Assembly (NCBI GenBank): GCA_019058315.1
Contig: JAHPZH010000002.1
Span: 1,311,910-1,375,909 of the forward strand
From: Candidatus Helarchaeota archaeon
GTDB taxonomy: Archaea > Asgardarchaeota > Lokiarchaeia > Helarchaeales > RDOG01
Direction: 5' to 3'
Length of the DNA: 64,000 bases
Every line of letters begins with the position of its first letter. Position 1 is the first letter of the stretch. The translations under genes and the position numbers were made by a program. This document shows positions 8,820 through 18,625 of the stretch, one piece after another. A model generated the notes under the pieces. That model made no database searches. It was given only the letters and a program-made list of their open reading frames with translations, and was not told the origin of the DNA.

Positions 8820-10385
8820 TCATTTAAATCTTCTATTTTTTTGTAAAAAGTAATGAAGTTCGGGAAGAAAAAAGGTTCGTTTTTCCATTTGCGGAGAACT
8901 TTCATTTTTTAAATCAATTTTCAATTCTGGAATGTGTAATTCAATAGGAAATTCATTAATCACGGTCTCCCCAGAACAAATATAACCAAATTCAAATTGA
9001 TTTTTATGAATTTTAGGAACGATTTTCCAAACTTGTATGATATTATCATCTATAATTTCTAAAGATTTTTCGATTGAATCGGGATATTGCATGGTTACAT
9101 TAACATTATTTGGAATTTTCTCCTTAATATAAATTTCTTTAATTTTATCGTTAAGTTTTATGTAGAAACTTATTAGAAACTCGTAAAATTGAATATTAGG
9201 TTCTGTTATTCTAACTATTTCCAATATTGGAACGTCTTGTGATTCTGCCTTTAATATGAATTTATTTAAAACATAAAATTCGTGCTCTGACAGCAAATAG
9301 GTGTGTTTTAGGCTTTTTCCAATTTCTAGTGGAGAATATGTCCATTTAATTAGTTGATCTAACTCCATTTTTTGTAAATTTAGACCATAAGGATCTGTTG
9401 GTCTCGCTTCGAGTAAATTAAATGTTTTAGGAATTTGATCTTCTATAATTAAATTATCAATTATTTCTTGAATGTTTGAAAAACTGTCAGATGCTGTATA
9501 GTTTTTTTCAAAAGGAATAATATTAAAATAAGTATTCAAGATATTAACAGCATCTCCGATATTCATCAATATTGTTCTAGATATTCTTCTTTCTAAATTT
9601 AGTTTAATTTTTGCTTCTTGCTTAATTTGGATTTCTGGAATTACCCAACTTAATTGTAGACCGTCATCAAGAAGTTTTTTTGCAGGATCGATGGTTTTAA
9701 ATCCTATAGTTTCATAATTTTTTACTTTATATCCATAAGGAACTATGTTATTAACCATCACATCTTTTAATGGAACATCTAATGGGTTTTCAAATGAAAC
9801 TGTACAAGAATATTTTTTTACATCTTTTTCTTGCCTTTCAATCTCATTTTCAGTTTCAAACGTGTGCATTTTATTATCTTGATCAAAATAAAATATCGAA
9901 CTTTTAATTTTAGTAGGGATTTCTTCTATTAAATTGTCGATTTCCTCCGAAAGAAACTCAGTTCTATTTGTAGCAGGAAGGTCTAAATCGATTTTTCGTA
10001 TTTTTGCTTTAACATCAGGATCTTTAATATCTAAAGTTTTTGCAAGAAATGCCTCTTCCTCTGCCTTATCTATTTTATTATATATAGCATTAAGTATCGT
10101 TTGATAGTCGAAATCAGGGTATCCAAGCCATTCTAAATAATCTGATAACCATGTAGCCATTTTGCGTGGATAAATATCCAATTTCGCTTCATTTTGCCAA
10201 AAATCAGCAATATGATCTATTAACGCCTCAAAACTATTTACAATTATTTCATTGGTTTTTCTTTTTGAAATATAGTACTCAATTCTAACAAAAATAACTT
10301 CTAACTTTTCTATGGTTTCTAGTAATTCAAGTCGAATTCCATAAGTAATAGACCCTAATAGGTTCTTAATTTGCCATTTAGACAT
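8820..10385 (-). CDS. Protein with helical N-terminus and two beta-sandwich-like domains
   Basis: The 521-residue protein has no signal or membrane helix. The first 150 residues look helical (LLETIEKLEVIFVRIEYYISK). Residues from about 175 to 290 read like a DUF11/Ig-type sandwich: YSCTVSFENPLDVPLKDVMV, then NIVPYGYKV, then LSWVIPEIQIKQEAKI. The C-terminal 155 residues are the shared module (QVWKIVPKI, FEFGYICSGE, FFLPELHYFLQ). It sits between the 256-residue gene (19 bp) and the 789-residue coiled-coil gene (43 bp), all on the minus strand, so co-transcription is likely. A scaffold or adaptor role is an inference from context. Confidence 0.75.
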   Translation of the reverse strand: MSKWQIKNLLGSITYGIRLELLETIEKLEVIFVRIEYYISKRKTNEIIVNSFEALIDHIADFWQNEAKLDIYPRKMATWLSDYLEWLGYPDFDYQTILNAIYNKIDKAEEEAFLAKTLDIKDPDVKAKIRKIDLDLPATNRTEFLSEEIDNLIEEIPTKIKSSIFYFDQDNKMHTFETENEIERQEKDVKKYSCTVSFENPLDVPLKDVMVNNIVPYGYKVKNYETIGFKTIDPAKKLLDDGLQLSWVIPEIQIKQEAKIKLNLERRISRTILMNIGDAVNILNTYFNIIPFEKNYTASDSFSNIQEIIDNLIIEDQIPKTFNLLEARPTDPYGLNLQKMELDQLIKWTYSPLEIGKSLKHTYLLSEHEFYVLNKFILKAESQDVPILEIVRITEPNIQFYEFLISFYIKLNDKIKEIYIKEKIPNNVNVTMQYPDSIEKSLEIIDDNIIQVWKIVPKIHKNQFEFGYICSGETVINEFPIELHIPELKIDLKNESSPQMEKRTFFLPELHYFLQKNRRFK

Positions 10386-10428
10386 TTTCTACTCCGAGTA
10401 ATTTTAAAAAAATTGAGAATGATTGTTT

Positions 10429-12798
10429 CTATCTTGCTACTAATTCGTTAGTTTTAATGATGAGATGCGCATCGGTTTTCTTTGATGCTGAAACAATTAT
10501 TTCAGATTTATTGCCCGCCGAATTTACGATTGATACTTTAAAATTAGCGCCTTTACCGTTTAACCATACCCATTTGGCCAAATCTTCAATTTCCGTAAAT
10601 CTATTGAGTAAGGATTTCTCAGTAACAGTTTCTTCATCCCAATCAATCAATGTCATAGGTTTATATTTCGAGATTGAAAATGGTCCATCTTTAGGATAAA
10701 ATTCATCAGATGACTCAATCGGGTTATAATTAATATCCAATATGTTTAATTTTGGCATGTCCATTAAATTTTCCAGTATTGCTGATTTCTTTGATTCCCA
10801 TGGGTCATAAGTTAGAGCATTTTCAATTAATCTCAGATAGAAAGATTCATTTTTTAAATCCTTATATAGTGGACGGATTTTATTGAAAAGTTCAAAGTTT
10901 TTAGATTTATAGATATATAGGTATAGTAGGGAGAGTAAAAATCCTGCCTCTTGTTTGTTTACTTTTTTATGTTCACTGATTTTTTCTATACACCTGTCAA
11001 AATATTCATTTATTGTAGATATATCTGTTAGTTTTTTAAGTTCAAGATACATTTTACTTTCAAAAATATCTTCTAATTCTAAAAAGCTTAATGGATTTAG
11101 TTTCTGCTCAATTTTTAGAATGAAGTCATCCTGTTTTTCTTTAACACTAATATATCCTTTCTTGCTAAGATCATCAAGTAATGTTTTAGTTACTACTTCA
11201 TCAATTTTATAAAGATCTTGAACTTTACTTAAGCTAGTTTCCCCTTCATTATTTATTAAAAAAAGCAGCTGATACTTAGGACTCTTCTCTAAGAATTGAA
11301 TTACATCATCTAATTCCATCCTCAGTTTTTCACTAATTTCTTCAAATTCTTTTTTCATGTCATTTTTTATTGCATCAATATCTACTTCTTCCTTCGCTGC
11401 TATTTGAGTTTGCAAATTTTTTACATCTTGATCCTTTTTGTTAAGTTGTTCTTTAAGAGTTTCTATTTCTGATGTCTTTCCTTCTAATTCTTTAGAGGAT
11501 TCTTTCTTCGCATTTTCTAAATTTTTTTGATTTTCTTCAATTTGTTTTTTAAGCGTTTCTAATTCAGAAGTTTTTTCTTCTAACTGTTTTACTAATTCTG
11601 TGTCTTTTCCCTCTACTTGTTTTTTAAGTGCTTCTAATTCAGAAGTTTTTTCTTCCAACTGTTTTCCCAGTTCATCTTCTGTTTTATTTAATTTATCTCG
11701 CAAGGTTTCTAATTCAGTAGTTTTATCTTTTAATAGTGTTTCCAATTCAGCTTGAAATTCATCTTTAACTTTTTCGGATTCAGAAGCTTTAGCTTCCAAT
11801 TCTTGTCTAGTTTCATCAATTACTCCAGTTAATTCTTTTTCACGTTCAGCAAGTTTTTGTTTAATTTCATCAGATTCTGATGATTTCTTGTCCAATTCTT
11901 CCTTTGTTTTTAGGATCTGAGCTTCTAAATCTTTTTGCCTTTTTTCCAGTTCTTTTTTACTTAAACCGGTCTCTTTTTTTAAAGCTTCAAGCTCTTCTTC
12001 GCGGTCTTTAAGACTATCCTTAATTTTCTGCGATTCTGCCTCTCTATCTGCTAACTCCTTTTGTAATTCTTGTTTTACGGACTCAAGCTCCTCTTCTCGT
12101 TTATCAAGTTGAGCTTTTATTTTTGCAGCTTCTTCGGATTTATCTGCTAACTCTTGTTCTCTCAGTTCAAGTTGTTCTTTAATCCATTTAGATGTGGAAG
12201 CAAGCTTTTCTACTTCCTCCTCAGCTGCTTTGATTTGTCCTTTTAATTTATTAAGAGAATCTAACAGCATTTTGTAGTTACTTGATAACTCAGTTTTAAT
12301 TTCTTCAGACATACCTGAAACATTTTGATTTAATTTTTCAGAACCCTCTTCCAATTGTGGAACGAGTTTTTCTCTCATGAATACAAGTGATTCCATTTGT
12401 TCAAGTTTAAATGGAGTTTGACCTATTGTATCATCAAAAACACTTTGAGCTTCACTTATTCTTTTCCTCAATTGGACACGTAAATCCTCAAGTTCGTTTT
12501 TGAATTCTTCCTTTTTTGACTTTTTTACTAGTCCATCCAAAAATTTCATTGCTGGGGTGAATTTATCGTAAAATTCATCTGCTAGATAATCCATACTCGA
12601 TTCGACAATCTGGCTGAGGTCTAAATTGTTTATAAAATCTTGAGTTTCTTTACTCTTTAATTGAATCTGTTCAAATAAGTTCTTTAGAGAGTCTAAATTT
12701 TTATCGAATAAAGCAATCGATTTTAATTCAATTTCTGATTTGGAAAGTGTCTCAATTTTTCTAATTAGTTCATTTACTTCTTCCATTTCTTCAATCAC
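10429..12798 (-). CDS. Long coiled-coil protein with winged-helix-like domain
   Basis: The 789-residue protein has a helical N-terminus. From about residue 185 to 480 it is an almost unbroken Glu/Lys/Leu coiled coil made of recurring units such as EEKTSELEALKKQ and REEELEALKKE. A stretch at about 500-565 (PKYQLLFLINNEGETSLSKV...LLDDLSKKGYISV) has the pattern of a winged helix. The C-terminal 200 residues mix helices with a final beta-rich part. No signal peptide is present. The track start is GTG 12798; ATG 12786, preceded by AAGTGAT, is equally plausible. SMC-like ATPase heads are absent, so this is not a chromosome condensin. It most likely forms filaments or tethers. Confidence 0.8.
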   Translation of the reverse strand: MIEEMEEVNELIRKIETLSKSEIELKSIALFDKNLDSLKNLFEQIQLKSKETQDFINNLDLSQIVESSMDYLADEFYDKFTPAMKFLDGLVKKSKKEEFKNELEDLRVQLRKRISEAQSVFDDTIGQTPFKLEQMESLVFMREKLVPQLEEGSEKLNQNVSGMSEEIKTELSSNYKMLLDSLNKLKGQIKAAEEEVEKLASTSKWIKEQLELREQELADKSEEAAKIKAQLDKREEELESVKQELQKELADREAESQKIKDSLKDREEELEALKKETGLSKKELEKRQKDLEAQILKTKEELDKKSSESDEIKQKLAEREKELTGVIDETRQELEAKASESEKVKDEFQAELETLLKDKTTELETLRDKLNKTEDELGKQLEEKTSELEALKKQVEGKDTELVKQLEEKTSELETLKKQIEENQKNLENAKKESSKELEGKTSEIETLKEQLNKKDQDVKNLQTQIAAKEEVDIDAIKNDMKKEFEEISEKLRMELDDVIQFLEKSPKYQLLFLINNEGETSLSKVQDLYKIDEVVTKTLLDDLSKKGYISVKEKQDDFILKIEQKLNPLSFLELEDIFESKMYLELKKLTDISTINEYFDRCIEKISEHKKVNKQEAGFLLSLLYLYIYKSKNFELFNKIRPLYKDLKNESFYLRLIENALTYDPWESKKSAILENLMDMPKLNILDINYNPIESSDEFYPKDGPFSISKYKPMTLIDWDEETVTEKSLLNRFTEIEDLAKWVWLNGKGANFKVSIVNSAGNKSEIIVSASKKTDAHLIIKTNELVAR

Positions 12799-12921
12799 TT
12801 TAATATTTTCTTATTTTGATAAGTTACTTAAATTTCCATGAGTTTATAAGATATTACCTTAAATTTGATAACTGTTTTAATCCATAATTATTTAATTTTC
12901 ATAATTTTTAAATTTTTGAGA

Positions 12922-15195
12922 TTATAAAAAAAATCCTCCAGAAATCTCATAGATTTTTTGTGAAAGTTGGGGAATATTTTTAGGGATTAGGTTTTCAGTT
13001 TGAGGTCTTTTAGAATAAATTAATAGATAATAAACTTTTTCTTTAAATGAGAATTTATAAAAATATATTTTTCCCTTTCCTAATTTTAAATCACCTTCAA
13101 TATCAATAACCGTCTTCTCTGGGACAGTATCAGTTTCTTCTCTAGCCCAACTATTAATAAAATAGTGAAGTGCTTCATTTGCAATGCTTAAGTTTGCCAC
13201 ATTTCCATACTGTTCGAGAATAAAGAAATTTTCTTCCAATAAAATGACTGCAGAAGATAATGTTTTTTTCATAAATCCCTTCAATAGGTTTCTAAATAAA
13301 TTTTCAACTTTTACTATTCTCTTAAGACCTTCTGAAAAACATACTAATATTGACCAATAATCATAAATGGAGGTTTCAAAAAATGTAACATTCTTTATCT
13401 CTTTAAAACGTTCTTTTATTTCATTAACTTTAGATTGTATTTCATTCTGGGTTAATTGGTCAGGATCTAATTTATGAATTTGAACGAGAATTTTAGATGG
13501 ATCGATACAATTAATTTCTTGTAACTCTAATAACTGTTTAAAATATTCTATAGATTCATCGATCGTGTCTTCTTGCACATCGACAAAGTAAAAAATTAAA
13601 TCTATGTCAGAAAAACACTGATCAGATTGCAAAATATAATCTTTTCTATAGATATCTTGTCCGCCATAATCCCAAATACTAAATTCATATCCTAAAATAT
13701 TCAAAACTTTTCTAGATATCCCTTTTGTAGGTTTGAGTTGATGAATTGTACTAAAATTTTTTTGAAGCACTTCTAAAAAGGATGTTTTTCCGGCTGCTCC
13801 TAACCCCAATAAACAAATCTTTTTTATTAATTCTTCTTCTTCAGGTATTGTTTCAGGTTCTGTAATTATTTCTTCTTCTATCTCTAATCTTTTTATCAGT
13901 TCCCTTATAGTTGGACTTTTAACTTCTAATATTTCTAAAATTTTTCCTAAATCAGAACTCATATCTTGTAATTCTGTTAAATATTTATTCGAGACTATAA
14001 GAGCAAGATTTTGAAGATATTTTAAGATGTTTTTAACTTCTTTAGGAATATGACCTGATTTAATCGTAATCTTTTTTAATGCCGCTCTTAATTGAGAAAA
14101 AAGCGAGATTACACTTTCATTATCAAATTCTATTCGTTTGAGGGGCTCCACAGAGTGTTGAATTACTTCATTTAACTTCTTTTGAGTTTTAATAATGTTT
14201 TGTTTAAAATTTTCTCTAAAATTTTCTGTTATTTCAGTATTTTGCGCATTTACTTTATTTGATATTTCTTGAAAAGATTTCAATAAAGGATCAAAATAGT
14301 CATAAAAAATGTCACTTAATAAATTAAGATCTTCTTGAAAAATAACACCAAAGTTTAATTCTTCAAAAAAAACATCAATCTCTTTAATTGCTTTAAAAGC
14401 TTCTGAGGTAAAACGTTTTAAATTTTCTAGAGTCTCTGAAAATACTTCAATTGAATTTAAAATTACTTTAATTTCTTCACGATTATTAAGAGCAACCAGT
14501 TCATTTATTTTATCTATAATTTCGGAATATTCTACTTTTTTTGAGTTGAGTTTATTATAAATTGTTTCCAATTGTTCTTTATTTTCGATAATTTTTTCTT
14601 TGTCAGATTCGAATGACTCTAGAAAACTTTCTAATTCTTTTTTAATGGTTTTAAATTCGGTTTTTTTTCCTCTTCTATTGTCATTAATATAATATAGAGG
14701 ACCAATTAGAAGAAGGTAAATATCATCTGATTTTTTAATGATTTCAGGAGGTACTTTTTCAAAAATCTCCCCTAATTTACCAAGTGAGTTATAAATTTTT
14801 GATATGCGATTTTGACTTATATCTTTAAATTTATCAAATGGCCCAACAATTTCTGGCGTTTTTTCGATTATTTTATTTAGGAAATCTTGAAATTTATCAA
14901 TATTTTGTTTTAGATGTAAGGAGAAATCTTTAATTTCACCAGAAACCTCCTCAATATCTTTTGACAGTTCGAATGAAGAGTTAATAAATGGTACAAAATT
15001 TGTTAAAATTTCCTTTTTTAATATCAATAAATCCTCTTTAAAAATTGCCCCCAAACTTAATTCTTTGATTTTTTCTTCAGCTCGTTCAATAATATAATAA
15101 ATTTTATTCACTATCTTCTCGGAATTAATCAGATTATCTTTAACTGGTTTGAGCGAGCTTAATTCAAATTCATATTTAGTAAACTCTAATTTCAA
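12922..15195 (-). CDS. Rag/Gtr-like GTPase fused to a long helical N-terminus
   Basis: Residues 1 to about 450 of this 757-residue protein are helical/coiled coil. A small-GTPase domain follows at about 457-640. G1 is GLGAAGKTS (about 462-470), a candidate G2 Thr lies in LKPTKGIS, G3 is WDYGGQ (about 505), G4 is HKLD (about 575) and G5 lies in ETSIYD. HKxD in place of NKxD, together with the TSI(W/Y)D element, is typical of Rag/Gtr GTPases. The last 110 residues (SSAVILLEENFFILEQYG...) fit the roadblock-like C-terminal domain of that family, used for dimerisation. It lies in a run with the other locus genes, 62 bp downstream of the 720-residue gene. The long coiled-coil fusion is unusual for Rag proteins. 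Confidence 0.85.
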   Translation of the reverse strand: MKLEFTKYEFELSSLKPVKDNLINSEKIVNKIYYIIERAEEKIKELSLGAIFKEDLLILKKEILTNFVPFINSSFELSKDIEEVSGEIKDFSLHLKQNIDKFQDFLNKIIEKTPEIVGPFDKFKDISQNRISKIYNSLGKLGEIFEKVPPEIIKKSDDIYLLLIGPLYYINDNRRGKKTEFKTIKKELESFLESFESDKEKIIENKEQLETIYNKLNSKKVEYSEIIDKINELVALNNREEIKVILNSIEVFSETLENLKRFTSEAFKAIKEIDVFFEELNFGVIFQEDLNLLSDIFYDYFDPLLKSFQEISNKVNAQNTEITENFRENFKQNIIKTQKKLNEVIQHSVEPLKRIEFDNESVISLFSQLRAALKKITIKSGHIPKEVKNILKYLQNLALIVSNKYLTELQDMSSDLGKILEILEVKSPTIRELIKRLEIEEEIITEPETIPEEEELIKKICLLGLGAAGKTSFLEVLQKNFSTIHQLKPTKGISRKVLNILGYEFSIWDYGGQDIYRKDYILQSDQCFSDIDLIFYFVDVQEDTIDESIEYFKQLLELQEINCIDPSKILVQIHKLDPDQLTQNEIQSKVNEIKERFKEIKNVTFFETSIYDYWSILVCFSEGLKRIVKVENLFRNLLKGFMKKTLSSAVILLEENFFILEQYGNVANLSIANEALHYFINSWAREETDTVPEKTVIDIEGDLKLGKGKIYFYKFSFKEKVYYLLIYSKRPQTENLIPKNIPQLSQKIYEISGGFFL

Positions 15196-15257
15196 ATAAT
15201 GCCCATTCCATTATAGGAATTTTATTGCAAAAATAAAAAAAAAAAATAAAAAATAGT

Positions 15258-17420
15258 TTACTTAAAGGCTCTTGCTTCTATATGCTTTAAACTATAGTCT
15301 CCACCTTCACCATGGATATCATAAGTGATCTCTACTTCCTGACCTGGTTGTATTTCCTCAATTGTCCAAGTTAATAAGTTACCATCATCTTTACCTGTTG
15401 ATTCATATTCCATGCTTGACTCTAAGATATTGAAATTTATTGGAACAAAATCTGAAATTTTGATATTTGTTTTAACTGAATCGCCTTTATTCTTGTAAAG
15501 TAAAAGAATGCTGTAATCGTCTTTTTCGGCACCAGGACGAACGGATTTACCAATTCTGGTTCTTCTTCTCTCATGAACTACAGTTATTGGTTCAGGTTCT
15601 ATATATGCCTCAAGCACACCACCTGGTGGTTTTGTATAACCTTGGAATAGCACTGGGGCATCATATCTAGCGTCCTTTGCAGGTCTTACGGCATTTAATG
15701 GATATTTTACATTAATAGTAGAATTATCTATCATTGCTCCAGTATTTTCAAGTACATCTACAACCTCTATTATCATTTTCCTTTCTCTTGAAATATCATC
15801 TGGTCCGAGATCTGGTTCGAAGGAAACAGAAAAATCTTCTACTGGGACTGGTTTCTTCTGTCCTTTAATGTCAAAAGAAATTTCTAATTCACTTTTTTCT
15901 GGATTTCTAAAATCAGTTGGGATGGTATCTTCCAATTTGATAATATCAATTGGAGCATCACCTTTAATAGTTGCTATTATTGTGGCATCAAGGGCTTCAG
16001 GACGATAGCTTCTTAGAACATTCTTGCTGAAATCTTTGATTCCTTCAACAGCTAATATTTGTAATTCTAATGATTGCATAGTTGAGCTCATGGAAAGTCT
16101 TTCTTCAGTTCTTGGTATAACCGTGTATTCAACTAATTCACTGAATGTGGGTTCATCTTCAGACTCAAGATCCCAAGGTTCTGAAACCCATTCAGCTTTT
16201 GGATTTACAACTGCATTAGGTTCTACAGCTACAACTTCGAATTCTGTGTTTTCATCACCAGAAATAAACTGGAATTTTTGAAGTGTCATTGGGAATTCAG
16301 ATCTATTTTCAAAGATGAATTGACAATCCCACATATCAGGTTGATCATCTCTTTCATCTCTGTCAACAAAAAAGATTTCTTCGCTAAGTCCATCAACAAA
16401 TTCAGGTTTTAAACCACTATAAGTTCCAGCTTCTAAAGTGTATTTAACTTTTAGCTCTCCACTAGTTAAAGTTTTAATTTCTTTAGGTTCAACTTTGGCC
16501 TTCAGTTTCAATTCGGCAGTTTCACCAGCTTCAAGTTCTTCAACTTTCCAAACTATGGCTTCCACACCTTCTATGTCTTCCTTTGAAGCTTTACCTTTGC
16601 TTGTATCAGAAGCTTTAAAATCCCTAAAGTCTTCTGGAATTATCTTTGCCAACTCTACTAAGGTAACTGTGGAGTCACTTGTGTTTTCCATGGTTATTAC
16701 AAAATTTACCTCTTGCGCTTTTCCCTCTTCACTTAAAACAAATGTACTACTTTCATCTTCAGTTTCGGGAAAAGTATCTACTTTTTCTGAAATTACAACT
16801 GGTGGTTTATCTTCAGCGCTTACTGAAATTTTGTAATCTTTAGTCCACTCTTCTTTTGGCTCAAGATCTGGGATGTGGAATTTTTTCTCTTTTAGATCTG
16901 TACTTTCTCCACCACCCAACTCTATGTCTATATCCCAAATCCTACTTTTATCAGCGTCATTTATAACTGCAATTTGACCAATAACAGTTGAATCAATAAT
17001 TTCTCCATCATGTTTTTGTTTAAAATCTACAGTTTCTTCGACCTTTACTATATATTTGCTCTCAATTGCTTCTTGCTCTTTAGTTGTTGGAGTAGCCATC
17101 TCAGAGGGTACCCCTACTGTTGCTGCAGCAGATACTGGTGCTCCAACTTCAATTCCTTCGCGAACTGCAATTCTATTGAAAAACTCGACTAATTCGTCTT
17201 TATTTAGGAAACTTATCTTTTCCTCTCTGATTCTCTTTTTTGCAAATGTATCCTTAAGCGTATCTTGATTCTCATTATTTAAATCTTTAATTAGATCTTT
17301 ATATTTCTTCTCAAGATCTTTATAATTAATTAATGAATTTACAACGAGTGTGTCTCCACTTAACTCAACATCTGCAAAATCGAAATTCCATCTTTTATCG
17401 GGAATTTTCTTCCACCTCAT
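15258..17420 (-). CDS. Cytosolic multi-domain protein with DUF11/Ig-like repeats
   Basis: The 720-residue protein has no signal peptide or membrane helix. After a roughly 90-residue helical, charged N-terminal part and an Ala/Val/Thr-rich linker come about four beta-sandwich units of around 130 residues. Each has a strand with a conserved IPxDFR-type turn (IIPEDFRDF, TIPTDFRNP, FVPINFNI) and a later W-x-(V/I)-EE(L/I)-xxGxxxE(I/L) strand. This is the pattern of DUF11/COG1361-type domains, usually found in secreted proteins. It is the first gene of the minus-strand run, next to the divergent spacer. The product is strongly acidic. A cytosolic scaffold is my inference. Confidence 0.75.
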   Translation of the reverse strand: MRWKKIPDKRWNFDFADVELSGDTLVVNSLINYKDLEKKYKDLIKDLNNENQDTLKDTFAKKRIREEKISFLNKDELVEFFNRIAVREGIEVGAPVSAAATVGVPSEMATPTTKEQEAIESKYIVKVEETVDFKQKHDGEIIDSTVIGQIAVINDADKSRIWDIDIELGGGESTDLKEKKFHIPDLEPKEEWTKDYKISVSAEDKPPVVISEKVDTFPETEDESSTFVLSEEGKAQEVNFVITMENTSDSTVTLVELAKIIPEDFRDFKASDTSKGKASKEDIEGVEAIVWKVEELEAGETAELKLKAKVEPKEIKTLTSGELKVKYTLEAGTYSGLKPEFVDGLSEEIFFVDRDERDDQPDMWDCQFIFENRSEFPMTLQKFQFISGDENTEFEVVAVEPNAVVNPKAEWVSEPWDLESEDEPTFSELVEYTVIPRTEERLSMSSTMQSLELQILAVEGIKDFSKNVLRSYRPEALDATIIATIKGDAPIDIIKLEDTIPTDFRNPEKSELEISFDIKGQKKPVPVEDFSVSFEPDLGPDDISRERKMIIEVVDVLENTGAMIDNSTINVKYPLNAVRPAKDARYDAPVLFQGYTKPPGGVLEAYIEPEPITVVHERRRTRIGKSVRPGAEKDDYSILLLYKNKGDSVKTNIKISDFVPINFNILESSMEYESTGKDDGNLLTWTIEEIQPGQEVEITYDIHGEGGDYSLKHIEARAFK

Positions 17421-17818
17421 TTATTTAAATTTATTTTATTATCCAAATTTTTCTTTTTTTTATTTTTTCGGATTATTATGAATCTTAATTTCTTTTAATT
17501 TAGGTTTTATGTCGATTTGGATATTCTAATATTATAATATTCCGATATATAAATTATACTATAATTTATAAATTCATGTTAAAAAAGAAAATGAATTATA
17601 TTATTAAAATACATAAAAAATTTTTTTATTTTCTCTTATTTAACAAGTAAATGGAAAGTTAGTAATAATTTCCGAGATTTCTCTATTCAATTCTAATTTA
17701 AATTAACTATATAAAAAGAACTTTCTTATTCTTTTTATAATAATAAATAAATATAAAAAAATGTAATTAACTTTTTTATAAGACTAATTTAAATAATAAA
17801 AAATAATTAAGAAAAAAA
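17421..17818. promoter_or_regulatory. 398-bp divergent promoter region of the coiled-coil/GTPase locus
   Basis: This spacer separates the minus-strand run (17420 downward) from the plus-strand run (17819 upward). It is almost pure A+T and contains no gene. Visible elements are a perfect 14-bp palindrome AATATTATAATATT at 17528-17541, a TATA-like CTATATAAAAAG at 17708-17719, and TTTTTATAA at 17773-17781. The last would start a transcript only about 15 nt before ATG 17819, which fits the lack of a Shine-Dalgarno motif there. Assignment of promoters is tentative in such AT-rich sequence. Confidence 0.45.
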
Positions 17819-18625
17819 ATGGCTATTAAAAAGGAAGATACCCAATCTTATTCTGAGATAATTAACCAGATTTCACAATTAAAATCATTAATTCACGAAG
17901 TTCAAGAATTAAACTTGAAAAATTTAAATGAACAATTCAATCTATTTGAAAATCAATCCCTGAAAAAGAAAATATTTGGAGAATATCAAACTTATTATCA
18001 GAATCTAAGAGAAGATCTTTCCAATCAAATTAAAAAGGAATTAGAAACATTAGAATCAGGTCTTGAACCATTTAAAAATTATGAAAATTTTATTTCATCA
18101 ATAAAAGAAATAAAAAGCCATATATTAAAAGATTTAAATGCTGAATTTAACCGTTTTAAGCAGATGTTTGAAAATATTGAGGCAAAAATCTCCCATATAT
18201 TTAATGAACAATTAAAAACTAGCGCCCTTAAAACATTTGTTGAAACCATCGTTTCTAATATTATATCAGAAGAATTTAATCAAGTTAGGCAATTTGAAAG
18301 AAGATTTGCAATAAAAATCGATGATACTATAAATAAAAGATTGGAAAAATTATCTGATATTTCTAATATTCCAGATATAACTAACTTATCTGTAAAGGAT
18401 ACTGCTCAAAATATTTCTAAAGGTCTAATAAATGCTTTAAATAAATCAGAATCTAAATTTTCAGAAGTTCAGAATGTAATAATGAATTCTTATGAGGTAT
18501 TAAAGGAAACTTTTATAGAAGATACTTATAAAACTGAACAAAATAAACTTTATGATAAAATTTTTAAGCACCTAGATTCTTTAGAGAAAAATTTGAATGA
18601 ATTTTTAAGAAATGTTGAAAAATAA
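17819..18625 (+). CDS. Helical/coiled-coil protein of the GTPase locus
   Basis: I do not recognise a family. The 268-residue protein is predicted by eye to be nearly all alpha-helical, rich in Glu, Lys, Asn and Ile/Leu heptads (QISQLKSLIHEVQELNLKNL, LDSLEKNLNEFLRNVEK), with no signal or membrane helix. Its composition resembles the helical half of the Rag-like GTPase protein. It is the first plus-strand gene from the divergent spacer and precedes the giant membrane protein. No Shine-Dalgarno sequence precedes the ATG. A partner for the other coiled-coil proteins is plausible but unproven. Confidence 0.7.
   Translation: MAIKKEDTQSYSEIINQISQLKSLIHEVQELNLKNLNEQFNLFENQSLKKKIFGEYQTYYQNLREDLSNQIKKELETLESGLEPFKNYENFISSIKEIKSHILKDLNAEFNRFKQMFENIEAKISHIFNEQLKTSALKTFVETIVSNIISEEFNQVRQFERRFAIKIDDTINKRLEKLSDISNIPDITNLSVKDTAQNISKGLINALNKSESKFSEVQNVIMNSYEVLKETFIEDTYKTEQNKLYDKIFKHLDSLEKNLNEFLRNVEK

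Noticed and set aside
8800-8820. Frameshift splitting one large gene into the 256- and 521-residue genes
   Set aside because: Both proteins have their own complete C-terminal module and separate start; they are neighbouring paralogous parts, not halves of one gene.
10429-12798. SMC/Rad50-type ATPase
   Set aside because: The coiled coil has no Walker A, Walker B or signature motif in the terminal parts.
16024-17268. Plus-strand ORFs of 85, 132, 60 and 70 residues
   Set aside because: They are antisense shadows of the 720-residue gene, with Ser/Phe-rich composition and no start signals.
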